Source: Xanthomonas cannabis pv. cannabis (GTDB taxonomy: Bacteria > Pseudomonadota > Gammaproteobacteria > Xanthomonadales > Xanthomonadaceae). From it: a stretch of DNA of 64,000 nucleotides. A program made the translations under genes and the position numbers. The notes under the pieces were generated by a model. It saw only the letters and a program-made list of their open reading frames with translations, ran no database searches and was not told where the DNA came from. Below are positions 24,914 to 33,754 of the stretch, one piece after another. How positions within the stretch are numbered: the stretch's first letter is position 1; the number at the start of each line of letters is the position of its first letter. Location: assembly GCF_000802365.1 (NCBI RefSeq), contig NZ_JSZE01000017.1, positions 1-64,000 of the forward strand, in the 5' to 3' direction.

Positions 24914-26083
24914 TTAGAACACGAAGTCGACGGACGCCGACAGCAGGTTGTAGCTGCCGCCCGGACGGAAGCCCGGCTGGATGTTGTTCAACGAGCCGAA
25001 CGAGCCGGCGTTGTTGTTGATATGGCTGGCCTGCAGCTTGAACGCCATGCTCTCGCGCGCATCCCAACGCAGCGAGGCGGTGACGCTGTGACGGCCGCTT
25101 TCGGCCTGCGCCAGCGCACGGGTCATGATGCCGACCGGGTCCTGGCCCGGGGCGATGCTCGAGGCCTTGCGATCGACGCTGCCGAAGGTGACCGATGGGG
25201 TCAGCGTGCCGAACCGGCCGCCGACGCTGAGGTAACCGGAGGTGGTCTTGCCGTTGAGCGAGGGCGAGTAATCGGCCTGGATCACTTCGGTGCGCAGGAA
25301 CCAGTTGCCCGGGTCGTAGGCGTAGCCCACGCTGGCGAAGCTGCCATCCACATCGTAGGTGGTCAGGCGATTGGCCAGCGCCGGATTGATGCGCTGGTAG
25401 GCGGTGAACAGGCGGTCCAGCGATGGCGTGTCGAAGGTGCTGGTGCCGACGATGTAGCCGGCACGGAAAGTCGATGCGCCCGATTCCAGGCCGATGGCCA
25501 ACCCGCGCAGCGCGTCTACGTCGGCCTTCTTGGAATCGATGCGGCCATAGAAGCCCTGCACGCTGACCACGCTTTGGCCAACGTTGACGGTGTACACGCC
25601 TTCGATGCCGTCCATCGGCAGGAGGTAGTTGTAGACCTCGTAGGGCGGGCGCACCCACGGGGTGGCATAGCCCACGCGCTGGTACTCGGAGAGCATGTAC
25701 AACGGCGCGGTGATGCGGCCCAGACGTGCGGCGAACTGCGGGCCGAACTGGTACTTCACGTGGGCCAGGGTCACCTTGGGCGCGTAGTCGGCGCGCTCGG
25801 CGTATTCGCTGGTCACCTGCAGCACGCCGGTGAAGTTGTCGGTGAAGTTGGCATTGACCTGGCCGGCGATGCGCGAGTCCGGGCGGGCGGAGGTGGAGTG
25901 GCTTGCGCCAACGCCTTCCACGGTCTGGATGTCGGGCGTGAAGTCGGCCTGATCCTCCGTCGAGTGCACCACGCCCAGCGTGCCGAAGCCGCTGAAGGAA
26001 AACATCGAGTCCTCCTGCGCGTAGGCGCAGGTCGACGAGGCCAGGGCGATGGCGCCACTGAGCAGTTTGACGGTCAGGTTCAT
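24914..26083 (-). CDS. Outer-membrane porin-like protein
   Basis: A 389-residue protein with a signal peptide (about 1-22, ending CAYA) and alternating aromatic/polar beta-strand composition throughout. The C-terminal residue is Phe (SASVDFVF), the usual signal for outer-membrane barrel insertion. It begins the operon with the small binding protein and the MCP. The size fits a 16-strand general or oxyanion-selective porin. Its substrate is not obvious from the sequence; the partner gene hints at phosphate or a similar anion. Confidence 0.83.
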   Translation of the reverse strand: MNLTVKLLSGAIALASSTCAYAQEDSMFSFSGFGTLGVVHSTEDQADFTPDIQTVEGVGASHSTSARPDSRIAGQVNANFTDNFTGVLQVTSEYAERADYAPKVTLAHVKYQFGPQFAARLGRITAPLYMLSEYQRVGYATPWVRPPYEVYNYLLPMDGIEGVYTVNVGQSVVSVQGFYGRIDSKKADVDALRGLAIGLESGASTFRAGYIVGTSTFDTPSLDRLFTAYQRINPALANRLTTYDVDGSFASVGYAYDPGNWFLRTEVIQADYSPSLNGKTTSGYLSVGGRFGTLTPSVTFGSVDRKASSIAPGQDPVGIMTRALAQAESGRHSVTASLRWDARESMAFKLQASHINNNAGSFGSLNNIQPGFRPGGSYNLLSASVDFVF

Positions 26084-26188
26084 TGCGGTCTCGCTAAGAA
26101 GATGATGGACGCCGCGCCAGGAGCGCAGCGGGCAGAACGGTGATGCGCGTCGCGTCGCGCTGATCCCCGGTAGCGGCTGCCTATGGCA

Positions 26189-26232
26189 TCGCTTTAGCGA
26201 GTTTTTTACGAATTTAAGAAACGGTTAATTCG
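26189..26232 (-). promoter_or_regulatory. Candidate promoter/operator of the porin operon
   Basis: TCGCT-TT-AGCGA (26189-26200) and CGAATT-N12-AATTCG (26209-26232) lie about 105-150 bases upstream of the porin start in an unusually AT-rich patch. They could bind a regulator. No clear match to a Pho box was found. Confidence 0.35.
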
Positions 26233-26417
26233 CAGGAGACATTACGGAAATGAACGATAGTCCGGCGCTATCGGAATGCCCGGGTTACCCAATCGCCGGG
26301 GTGGTTGGACGTTTTTGTCCGGCACCGCTTCGACGTTGAGCGCAGCCGATGGCGCAGGAGTTGAAGATCGCAGGCGCACGGCGCTACCACGCGTGTCATG
26401 CGCGTGCTGGCCTGACG

Positions 26418-26457
26418 CACACGACAACGCCACGCGTGGGCGTGGCGTTGTCGTGTG
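26418..26457. terminator. Perfect 18-bp hairpin, probable terminator downstream of RidA
   Basis: CACACGACAACGCCACGC (26418-26435), a GTGG loop, and its exact complement (26440-26457). It lies 109 bases beyond the RidA gene end. Neither side has a T-run, so it may act with Rho or as a mRNA-protecting hairpin instead of a classic terminator. Confidence 0.55.
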
Positions 26458-26565
26458 ATGGCCAACCACCGGGAGTCATTCGCGCTGGCATCGTCGCGGT
26501 CACCCGCCTGGCGCTCGACGGCCGTCAGCTCGTTGCCATCATGGCGTGGTAGCCCACGCCGGGGA

Positions 26566-26979
26566 TCAGGCCGCCGACGCGTGATCGGTCGCCGGCAATT
26601 TGACGACCACCTTGATCTCGAACCGGAAGCCGGCCAGCCAGGTCACCCCCACGGCGGTGACGGTGGGGTAGGGGGCCGGGCCCCAGTAATCGGCCCACCG
26701 GTTCCAGGCAGCGTCGAACACCACCTCGGGATCGACCATGAACAAGGTGACATCCACCACGTCCTGCGAGGTGCAGCCGGCCGCGCTGAGGATGGCGTCG
26801 AGATTGCTGAAGGCGCGCGCGATCTCCGCGTCCAGGTCGGGCTCGGGCGACCCGTCTTCGCGGCTGCCGACCTGGCCGGCGACGAACAGCAGGCCGTCGG
26901 CGCGTACCGCCGGCGAATAGCGATGGCGCTCATACAGGGCGTGGCGGCCCGGCGGTAAAACAACGTCACGTGTGGCCAT
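26566..26979 (-). CDS. RidA (YjgF/UK114) family protein
   Basis: A 137-residue protein of the Rid family. Typical segments are YSPAVRADGLLFVAGQVGS, AFSNLDAILSAAGCTSQDVV and PYPTVTAVGVTWLAGFRFEI. Rid proteins are cytoplasmic trimers; RidA hydrolyses reactive imines, but other subgroups lack the key Arg, and here the usual R-x-x-V position reads differently, so imine deamination is not certain. A strong site (AAGGAGACC) precedes ATG 26979. It is divergent from a LysR regulator that probably controls it. Confidence 0.87.
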   Translation of the reverse strand: MATRDVVLPPGRHALYERHRYSPAVRADGLLFVAGQVGSREDGSPEPDLDAEIARAFSNLDAILSAAGCTSQDVVDVTLFMVDPEVVFDAAWNRWADYWGPAPYPTVTAVGVTWLAGFRFEIKVVVKLPATDHASAA

Positions 26980-27064
26980 GGAGGTCTCCTTCGAAGTGCG
27001 ACAGAACGGACCTCCACCCTAAACGCGTGGCCGCGTGCGATAAATCCGCAGCCTTGACCAACAC

Positions 27065-27083
27065 TGTTTGTAGAATCCAAACA
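27065..27083. promoter_or_regulatory. Probable LysR-type operator between RidA and its regulator
   Basis: TGTTTG-N7-CAAACA is a perfect dyad 20 bases before the regulator ATG and about 85 bases from the RidA gene start, with the T-N11-A core typical of LysR-family sites. Binding is inferred. Confidence 0.55.
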
Positions 27084-27103
27084 ATCTGGGTGCGGGAGTG
27101 GCG

Positions 27104-28030
27104 ATGGATCGGTTCGATGCGATGCAGGCGTTTGCGCGCGTGGTGGAGGCCGGCAGCTTCACCAAGGCCGCAGACACGCTGCACATGAGCCGGGCCAGTG
27201 TCACCCAGCTGGTGCAGCAGCTCGAAGCGCGCCTGCGGGTGACCCTGCTCCACCGCACCACGCGCCGGGTGCAGGTGACCGCCGATGGCGCGGCCTACTA
27301 CGACCGCGTGGTGCGTCTGCTGGCCGACATGGACGACGCGGAAACCAGCCTGTCCGATGCCTCGACACTGCCGCGCGGGCGCCTGCGCGTGGATGTGCCC
27401 AGCCCGTTGGCGCGGCTGATCCTGATGCCGGCGGTGCCGGCCTTTCATGCGCGCTATCCGGATATCCAGCTGGACATGGGTGTCAGCGACCGTCGCGTGG
27501 ACCTGATCGGCGAGAACGTGGATTGCGTGATACGCGGGGGCACCATCACCGACCAGTCGTTGATCGCGCGCCACGTGGCCGACCTGCAGGCCGGCGTCTA
27601 CGCCGCGCCCGCGTATCTGCAGCGGCTGGGCATGCCCACCCACCCGTCCGAGCTGGAAAACACCCGGCATCGCTGCGTCGGCTTCATGCGCTGGGGCACT
27701 ACCACGACGGTTCCCTATGTGATGCAGCGGGGCGACGATGCGGTGCGCGTCCACGGGCGGCACGTTGTGGCCGCCGACGATGGCAATGCGTATCTCGCCG
27801 CCGGCCTGGCAGGAATGGGCGTGCTGTGGCTGCCGGTGTACATGGCCAACGCGCATGTCGCCAGCGGCGAGCTGGTGCCGGTCTTTCAGAACTGGCAGCT
27901 GGAAGCGATGCCGTTGTCGATCGCCTTTCCGCCCAACCGCCACGTCAGCGCCAAGCTGCGGGTGTTCATCGATTGGGTGATTGCGCTGATGGCCGAGCAT
28001 GCGCCGCCGATGACGCCCGCTCTGCGATAA
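27104..28030 (+). CDS. LysR-family transcriptional regulator
   Basis: A 308-residue regulator. The helix-turn-helix is at about 1-60 (MDRFDAMQAFARVVEAGSFT, KAADTLHMSRASVTQLVQQL), and the substrate-binding domain at about 90-295. The sequence belongs to the large CrgA/DmlR-like branch whose members often regulate a neighbouring divergent gene; here that neighbour is RidA. ATG 27104 is preferred over GTG 27098. Its effector is unknown. Confidence 0.9.
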   Translation: MDRFDAMQAFARVVEAGSFTKAADTLHMSRASVTQLVQQLEARLRVTLLHRTTRRVQVTADGAAYYDRVVRLLADMDDAETSLSDASTLPRGRLRVDVPSPLARLILMPAVPAFHARYPDIQLDMGVSDRRVDLIGENVDCVIRGGTITDQSLIARHVADLQAGVYAAPAYLQRLGMPTHPSELENTRHRCVGFMRWGTTTTVPYVMQRGDDAVRVHGRHVVAADDGNAYLAAGLAGMGVLWLPVYMANAHVASGELVPVFQNWQLEAMPLSIAFPPNRHVSAKLRVFIDWVIALMAEHAPPMTPALR

Positions 28031-28051
28031 GCGCTGCGCATAAGCGCGGCG

Positions 28052-29926
28052 CTATTGCGTCACTTCGCGCCGCACCGGATACCGCCAGCCAGTGATCGCC
28101 GCGTAGGGTGAGCGTGCGTGGATCCACTGCAGTCGCGCATCGCCATCTGTGCGGAACGCAGCATCGCTGGCCAGCTTGTGCTCGAATTCGCGGCGTAATG
28201 CGGCGTCGCTGCGCAACAGGCGTTCGGTAAAGTCCACCAGCTCGGCGCCGTATAGCCCGCTGTCGGGGCTGCCGGCGTTGCGGAATCGTCCGCTGGCCAG
28301 CAGGGAATCGCTGCTGAGCGGCTCCAGCAATGCGGCGGCCAACATGCGCATCGGTTGATCGGCGGGCACGCGGATGCTGCCGGCAGGAAAGAGCTCGTCC
28401 ACGCTGTCTGTGTGCGCGACCTGCTTGCCGGTGGCGTCGGTATTGGTATTGGTGTTGGTGTTGGTGAAGCGAATCTGCTGCACCGTGTGCTGGCGCGGCT
28501 GCTGCAGACGTTCGTACTGGATGCCATGCGTGTTGAGCAACGCAAGCACGTCGTCGTAGCCGGGGGGAATCCACCAGGCCACCGGATACTGCACCGCCTG
28601 CGTCTGGCGGTAACCGATCACCGGCATCGTCCAGGTTTCATCGCGGCCTTCCCAGCGCAATTCCTGCCGGCCGGAGACCGGCGACAGAGCGCGGGTATAC
28701 GTCACGCCCTTGAACGCGATGTGGTCGATCGGCTGCGGCAGGCGTTCCCAGGCCACCATCAATTCCTGCGGACGTGCGGCACGATCGGCCCTCTTGGCGG
28801 CAGCGATCTTGTTTGCATCGCGACCGACCAGGCGCAGCGCTTCTTCGAGCAGGACGTAGTCGCCGAGCACGCGCTGCCGGTACGACTTCAGTCGGTGGTT
28901 TTCCACCAGCACGGTGGGAATGCCGGCGAAATCGCCGTAGCCGGTGGAATAACGCGGGCCTTCCGGCGAATAGCGCAGGCCCGAGCGCGGCGCATCTTCG
29001 TCGATCAGGCTGGGGTAGATCGCAGGTGTGTGGCCCTGGTTGCGCAGCGCGGCGTTGACGGCCGGCGTGAAGCGTTGCTGCAGCCAGCCGGCAGTGACGC
29101 GCGAACGTGCATATGTGCCCCAGCCGGCGAAGGTAAAGGTGATGTCGTACTGATGATCGAGCCCGCCGCTGACATGCAGGTCGATGTACAGCGCGGGGTC
29201 GAGCGTGTGCAGCAACGTGACCATCGCGCGCGTCTCCGGTGCCTCCAGGTTGAGATAATCGCGATTGAGGTTGATGCCGCGCGGTGTGGTGTTCCAGCCC
29301 ATCTGTTGCGGGCCACGCAATGCGGCACCGATCAGCGGGCCGCGTTGTTCGTGGCCGTCGCTGTTGAGGATGGGCACGAACACGAAGTCCACCGCATCCA
29401 GTAGATCGTCCTTGCCGCGCTGGGCGATGTCGCGCAGCAGCATCAGCCCGGCGTCCTTGCCATCGATCTCGCCGCCATGGATGCCGGCCTGCGCCAGCAC
29501 CACCGGTTTGCCCGGCGTGCCCTTGCGCGCGCGGACCAGCAGCAGGTCGCGCCCTTCGGCGGTCTTGCCGAACACTTCCAGCGACAACAACGGCGATGCC
29601 GCGACCAGGCGCTGCAACCACGCACGCGTTTCTTCGTAGCTGGGCGTGCTGACGAAATCGCTGCGCTCGGCCGGCGTGATCCACGGATCGGCTGGACCGG
29701 CGATCAACGCCTCGCTCGCGCCATGCCAGGTGCGCACCGGCGGCAACAGGGAAGTGGTTTCCAGTGGCTGTGCGCCAAGCGACGTTTCAGCAAGACATGC
29801 GGCCGCGAGCAGGCAGGCAGAGGCGGTACGTGTCGCGCGGTGAAAGCCGGGGCGCGGGGAGCAGGGCGAGGCGACGCGGTGGCCGGCGTGCGTGGAGTCG
29901 GGGCAGGTGCGTGGATCGGAACTCAT
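28052..29926 (-). CDS. M14-family zinc carboxypeptidase, exported
   Basis: A 624-residue protein. After a longish N-terminus, a signal-like hydrophobic segment (about 33-52) suggests export. The M14 zinc ligands are His150 and Glu153 in GIHGGEIDGKDAG and His251 in YIDLHVSGG, with NRDY at 221-224 as the substrate-binding Asn-Arg. These enzymes trim C-terminal residues from peptides. The C-terminal 250 residues form an extra domain of unknown role. A short Asn-Thr run comes from a DNA microsatellite. The gene is divergent from an ABC exporter operon. Confidence 0.85.
   Translation of the reverse strand: MSSDPRTCPDSTHAGHRVASPCSPRPGFHRATRTASACLLAAACLAETSLGAQPLETTSLLPPVRTWHGASEALIAGPADPWITPAERSDFVSTPSYEETRAWLQRLVAASPLLSLEVFGKTAEGRDLLLVRARKGTPGKPVVLAQAGIHGGEIDGKDAGLMLLRDIAQRGKDDLLDAVDFVFVPILNSDGHEQRGPLIGAALRGPQQMGWNTTPRGINLNRDYLNLEAPETRAMVTLLHTLDPALYIDLHVSGGLDHQYDITFTFAGWGTYARSRVTAGWLQQRFTPAVNAALRNQGHTPAIYPSLIDEDAPRSGLRYSPEGPRYSTGYGDFAGIPTVLVENHRLKSYRQRVLGDYVLLEEALRLVGRDANKIAAAKRADRAARPQELMVAWERLPQPIDHIAFKGVTYTRALSPVSGRQELRWEGRDETWTMPVIGYRQTQAVQYPVAWWIPPGYDDVLALLNTHGIQYERLQQPRQHTVQQIRFTNTNTNTNTDATGKQVAHTDSVDELFPAGSIRVPADQPMRMLAAALLEPLSSDSLLASGRFRNAGSPDSGLYGAELVDFTERLLRSDAALRREFEHKLASDAAFRTDGDARLQWIHARSPYAAITGWRYPVRREVTQ
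28439..28466. repeat. 6-bp microsatellite within the M14 peptidase gene
   Basis: Two GGTATT units followed by two GGTGTT units and a partial copy. On the coding (minus) strand it specifies alternating Asn and Thr. Unit length is a multiple of 3, so length changes would not shift the frame. Confidence 0.8.
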
Positions 29927-30110
29927 GTGGCGTGTGCAATCTCGTGTGGAGGTGGTGACAGCGATGGGCCTGCTGAAGGCAGTTGCCGTGCGCTCTGCCG
30001 CAAGTGTCTGGGTGACGGGTACGGCACTGGCCGCAATGGCCGGCTGCAGCCTGCGCAAAGCCATGCCGGCGTCGCGGGCGGCCGGGCATCTTAGGCCAGA
30101 GTCGGCAATG

Positions 30111-30123
30111 TGATAACGTATCA
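30111..30123. promoter_or_regulatory. Palindromic site upstream of the ABC exporter operon
   Basis: TGATA-ACG-TATCA is a perfect 5-bp dyad 8 bases before the first ABC gene start and 184 bases from the divergent M14 gene. It probably binds a regulator; the identity is unknown. Confidence 0.45.
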
Positions 30124-30131
30124 TTTTACCC

Positions 30132-30884
30132 ATGATCGGCACGATGTCCCCATCTCCACAGCCAGCGCCGGCGATCTCGATCGACAACCTGCACGTCGCT
30201 TACCGCGGACGTGCCGTGCTGCAAGGCCTCACGCTTCAGGTCGCCGCCGGCAGCGTCTACGCCTTGCTCGGTGGCAACGGTGCCGGCAAGTCCTCGACCT
30301 TGTCTGCCTTGCTGGGCTTTGTGAAACCCGCATCGGGAACGCTGCTGGTGGATGGTGTCGACCCGGTGTCCGCGCCCGGCAAGGCACGTGCGCGGCTGGC
30401 CTATCTGCCGGAAAACGTGGCGCTCTATGAGCATCTCAGTGCCATGGAAAACGCCGACTACCTGCTCGCGCTGGCCGGGCAGCGCTGCGCTCACGCCGCG
30501 ATCGGCCAGGCATTTGCCGCCGCTGGTCTGCAGCGCGAGGCCTGGACGCAACGCCTGGCCGGGTTCTCCAAGGGCATGCGCCAGAAGGTGGCCATCGCCG
30601 TCGCCAGCCTGCGTCAGGTGCCGGTGTTGCTGCTGGATGAGCCCACCTCCGGGCTGGATCCGCGCGCCATTGCCGACTTCAACCGCCTGGTCGGCGGCGT
30701 GCGCGAACGTGGCGGTGCGGTGTTGATGGTCACGCACGATCTGCTCGGCGCGGTCGACGTTGCAGACCGCATCGGTTTTCTCGAAGACGGGCGCATTGCC
30801 GAACAGATCGGCGCCGGCGACAGCGGGTTCGATGTGCGCTCCCTGCATGCGCGCTTTGCGCGTCCGCAGGATCACGCTGCATGA
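30132..30884 (+). CDS. ABC transporter ATP-binding protein
   Basis: A 250-residue nucleotide-binding subunit. Walker A is GGNGAGKSS (residues ~47-55), the signature is FSKGMRQK, and Walker B with the D-loop is VLLLDEPTSGLDP; the H-loop His is in MVTHD. It resembles NosF-type and CcmA-type ATPases of ABC-2 exporters. It starts the operon with two large DUF3526-type permeases. ATG 30144 is an alternative start. Substrate is unknown. Confidence 0.93.
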   Translation: MIGTMSPSPQPAPAISIDNLHVAYRGRAVLQGLTLQVAAGSVYALLGGNGAGKSSTLSALLGFVKPASGTLLVDGVDPVSAPGKARARLAYLPENVALYEHLSAMENADYLLALAGQRCAHAAIGQAFAAAGLQREAWTQRLAGFSKGMRQKVAIAVASLRQVPVLLLDEPTSGLDPRAIADFNRLVGGVRERGGAVLMVTHDLLGAVDVADRIGFLEDGRIAEQIGAGDSGFDVRSLHARFARPQDHAA

Positions 30885-30894
30885 GCCGCCGCGC

Positions 30895-32331
30895 ATGAGG
30901 GCTGTGTGGTTGGTCGCCCGCGAAGAACTGCGCTTCATGGCACGCAATCGCTCCGCCGCCATCGGCGTGGTGTTGCTGATGCTGCTGACGCTGGCGGCCA
31001 CGCTGACTGCCGCGCATCACCAGCGCCAGGTCACCGAGTTCCGCGCGCGTCAGCAACAGGCCGCGCAGCAGGCCTTCGAGGCCCAGCCGGACCGGCATCC
31101 GCATCGCGTGGTGCATTACGGCCACTTCATCTATCGCCCGTTGCCGGCGCTGGCCGCCTTCGATGCGGGCGTGGATGCGTTCACCGGCAACAGCATGTTC
31201 CTGGAAGGCCATCGCCAGAACACCGCCAACTTCGGCGACGTGCGTCAGAGCTCGTTGCTGGTGCGGTTCGGCCAACTGACCCCGGCGTTCGTGTTGCAGG
31301 TACTGGCGCCGTTGCTGCTGGTGTTCCTGGGCTATGGCGCGGTGGCGCGCGAACAGGACGCCGGCACGCTGCGCGTGTTGCTGTTGCAGGGCGCCACGCG
31401 CCGGCAACTGCTTGGCGGCAAATATCTGGCATTGGCTGCGGTGGCCGGGGCCTGCCTGCTGCCGGCGCTGGTCGGCCTGATACCGATTGCCCTGGTGCCC
31501 GGCCAGGCCGGGCCGGTGGCGCTGCTGGTGCTGGCGTATGCGGCGTATCTGCTGGTGTGGTGCGCGTTGGTGCTGGCGGTCTCGATGCTGTGCCGGCGCG
31601 GGCGCGATGCGCTGCTGGTGGCGCTGGCGCTGTGGGTGTGGCTGGCCGTGCTGGTGCCGCGGGTGGCACCGGATGTGGCCAGCGCGGCGTACCGGCTGCC
31701 CACGCGGCTGGAAACCGATGTGGCCATCCAGCGCGATCTGCGCACGCTCGGCGACAGCCATAACCCGGATGACCCGCACTTTTCGCAGTTCAAGCAGCAG
31801 GTGCTGCGCCGCTACGGTGTCCAGCGCGTGGAAGACCTGCCGGTCAACTACAAGGGCCTGCTCGCACTGGAAGGCGAGCGGCTCAGCGCCAGCCTGTTCG
31901 AACGCTACGCCGCGCGCGATGCCCGCATCCAGCAGGACCAGAACCTGCTGGTGCGCAGCTTCGCGGCGCTAAGCCCGACGGTTGCGCTGCGCGAGGTGTC
32001 GATGGCGTTGGCACGCACCGATCTACGCGCGCACGAGCACTTTCTGGCGCAGGCCGAGCGCTATCGCTACACGCTGGTGCAACAGCTCAACCAGTTGCAG
32101 GCCGATGCGGTGCGCATGGCCGACGACACCGCGCAGGATGCCGGTGCCGACCAGCGCAAGCGCATTTCCGCAGCGCACTGGCATGCGATTCCGGTATTCG
32201 CGTTCGTGCCGGCGTCCAACGATGAGGTGATCGGCGCGGCGCGCATCCCGCTGGGACTGATCGGGGCCTGGTTGCTGGCGGGGCTGTGCATGCTGGTCGT
32301 CGCCGGCCGACGTGTGGGAGTGACGCGCTGA
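30895..32331 (+). CDS. ABC-2-type permease with DUF3526-like domain
   Basis: A 478-residue inner-membrane permease. Membrane segment 1 is at about 20-40, followed by a large extracytoplasmic part (40-125). Four or five membrane segments follow (about 130-275: VLQVLAPLLLVFLGYGAVAR, LLPALVGLIPIALV and others), then another soluble part and a last membrane segment near 455-470. The layout with a big periplasmic insertion is typical of DUF3526 permeases. It lies 10 bases after the ATPase gene and overlaps the next gene by one base. Confidence 0.85.
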   Translation: MRAVWLVAREELRFMARNRSAAIGVVLLMLLTLAATLTAAHHQRQVTEFRARQQQAAQQAFEAQPDRHPHRVVHYGHFIYRPLPALAAFDAGVDAFTGNSMFLEGHRQNTANFGDVRQSSLLVRFGQLTPAFVLQVLAPLLLVFLGYGAVAREQDAGTLRVLLLQGATRRQLLGGKYLALAAVAGACLLPALVGLIPIALVPGQAGPVALLVLAYAAYLLVWCALVLAVSMLCRRGRDALLVALALWVWLAVLVPRVAPDVASAAYRLPTRLETDVAIQRDLRTLGDSHNPDDPHFSQFKQQVLRRYGVQRVEDLPVNYKGLLALEGERLSASLFERYAARDARIQQDQNLLVRSFAALSPTVALREVSMALARTDLRAHEHFLAQAERYRYTLVQQLNQLQADAVRMADDTAQDAGADQRKRISAAHWHAIPVFAFVPASNDEVIGAARIPLGLIGAWLLAGLCMLVVAGRRVGVTR

Positions 32332-33599
32332 TGCTGCTGTGGAAATACGAACTGCTGTTGCTGCTGCGCGCGCGCGCAGCAGCGGCCGGCCTGGTGCTGC
32401 TTGCGCTGCTGACCGTGTGCAGCCTGCTGTCCGGGCAGCACGTCATCGCTGCGCAGCGCGCCAACATCGCACGCATTGCAGCGCTGCAGCAGGAAGACAC
32501 TGCGGCGGTGGCCGCCTATGTCGCGCGCAGCAACGATGCCGGCAGCGCGGCCTACTACAGTTTTCACCCGACCTGGGATGCGCCCGCGCCGCTGGCATTT
32601 GCTGCGGTGGGCATGCGCGATGTGGCGCCGTACATCCTGCGCGTGCGCGCGCTGGGGCTGGAGGCGCAGATCTACGATGGCGACAGTTACAACCCGGAGC
32701 TGGCGCTGGCCGGCCGCTTCGACTACGCGTTCGTGCTGGTGTTCCTGCTGCCGCTGTTCGTGATTGCGCTGCTGTTCGACCTGCGCTCCGGAGAGCGCGA
32801 AGCCGGGCGCGCGCGCATGCTGGCGGCCCTGCCGGGTGCCGGCGCCAGGGTGTGGATGCGACGGGTGACGGTGCGTGCATTGGCGGTACTGCTGTGCCTG
32901 GCCGTGCCGTTCGTCATTGCCGCCAGCGTCAACGGCGTACCGCTGCTGCAGCAACTGGCCGTGCTGGCGCTGACCTGCGCGTACCTGCTGTTCTGGGTAC
33001 TGCTGGCGGTGGTGGTGGGCCGCCTGCGCTGGCGGCCCGCCGCGCATGCCACGGCACTGGCCACCTGCTGGGTGCTGCTGGCCCTGGTGGCACCGGCGCT
33101 GGCGCATGTGGCGATCAACGAGGCGGTGCCGGTCACCCAGGGCACCGAGATCGCACGATTGCAGCGCGAGGCGGTCAACCACGCCTGGGATATTCCGCGC
33201 CAAGCCACCATGCAGCGCTTCTACGCGCGCAACGCGCAGTGGGCCGATTCGGCGCCGTTGACCGACGCCTTCCACTACAAGTGGTATTTCGCCTTCCACG
33301 AAAACGGCGACCAGCAGGTGGCCACGCAGGTGGCCGCGTACCGCCAGGGGCTGGTGCGTCGCGAAGCGCTCGCGCAGCGTGCCGCCATGGTGCTGCCGCC
33401 GGTGGCGCTGCAGGCCGCGTTGACGCGGCTGGCGCAGACCGACCTGCGTGCACAACTGGCCTACCAGGACCGCATCCGTGCCTACCATCAGCGGTTGCGC
33501 ACGTTCTACTACGGTTACCTGTTCCGCGACCGCCCGTTTACGCGCGCGGACTTCGAGCGCGCGCCGCGCTTCGATGCCACCGCCGAGCCGGCGTCGTAG
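32331..33599 (+). CDS. Second ABC-2-type permease (DUF3526-like)
   Basis: A 422-residue permease similar in layout to the preceding one: a first membrane segment at about 15-35, a periplasmic region to 125, four or five segments (about 138-265), then a long soluble tail. The start at 32331 shares an A with the upstream stop (TGATG), so translation is coupled. The two permeases probably pair as a heterodimer powered by the upstream ATPase. Function could be export of a peptide, drug or envelope component. Confidence 0.85.
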   Translation: MLLWKYELLLLLRARAAAAGLVLLALLTVCSLLSGQHVIAAQRANIARIAALQQEDTAAVAAYVARSNDAGSAAYYSFHPTWDAPAPLAFAAVGMRDVAPYILRVRALGLEAQIYDGDSYNPELALAGRFDYAFVLVFLLPLFVIALLFDLRSGEREAGRARMLAALPGAGARVWMRRVTVRALAVLLCLAVPFVIAASVNGVPLLQQLAVLALTCAYLLFWVLLAVVVGRLRWRPAAHATALATCWVLLALVAPALAHVAINEAVPVTQGTEIARLQREAVNHAWDIPRQATMQRFYARNAQWADSAPLTDAFHYKWYFAFHENGDQQVATQVAAYRQGLVRREALAQRAAMVLPPVALQAALTRLAQTDLRAQLAYQDRIRAYHQRLRTFYYGYLFRDRPFTRADFERAPRFDATAEPAS

Positions 33600-33754
33600 G
33601 ACCATGCCGCGTTGCACGCGCTGTGCAGCGTCGTGTTGGCGGAGCATGCCGCCTGCCGCCTGCGCAAGCTGGCGCGCAGGATGAACACCCGGTGCCGGCC
33701 GTGCTAGATGAACAAGCGGATCGCCCCCCACGGGTTGCCGCACCGCGCACTAAC

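Noticed and set aside
26189-26232. A Pho box in front of the porin operon
   Set aside because: The AT-rich dyads do not match the CTGTCAT direct-repeat pattern of PhoB sites.
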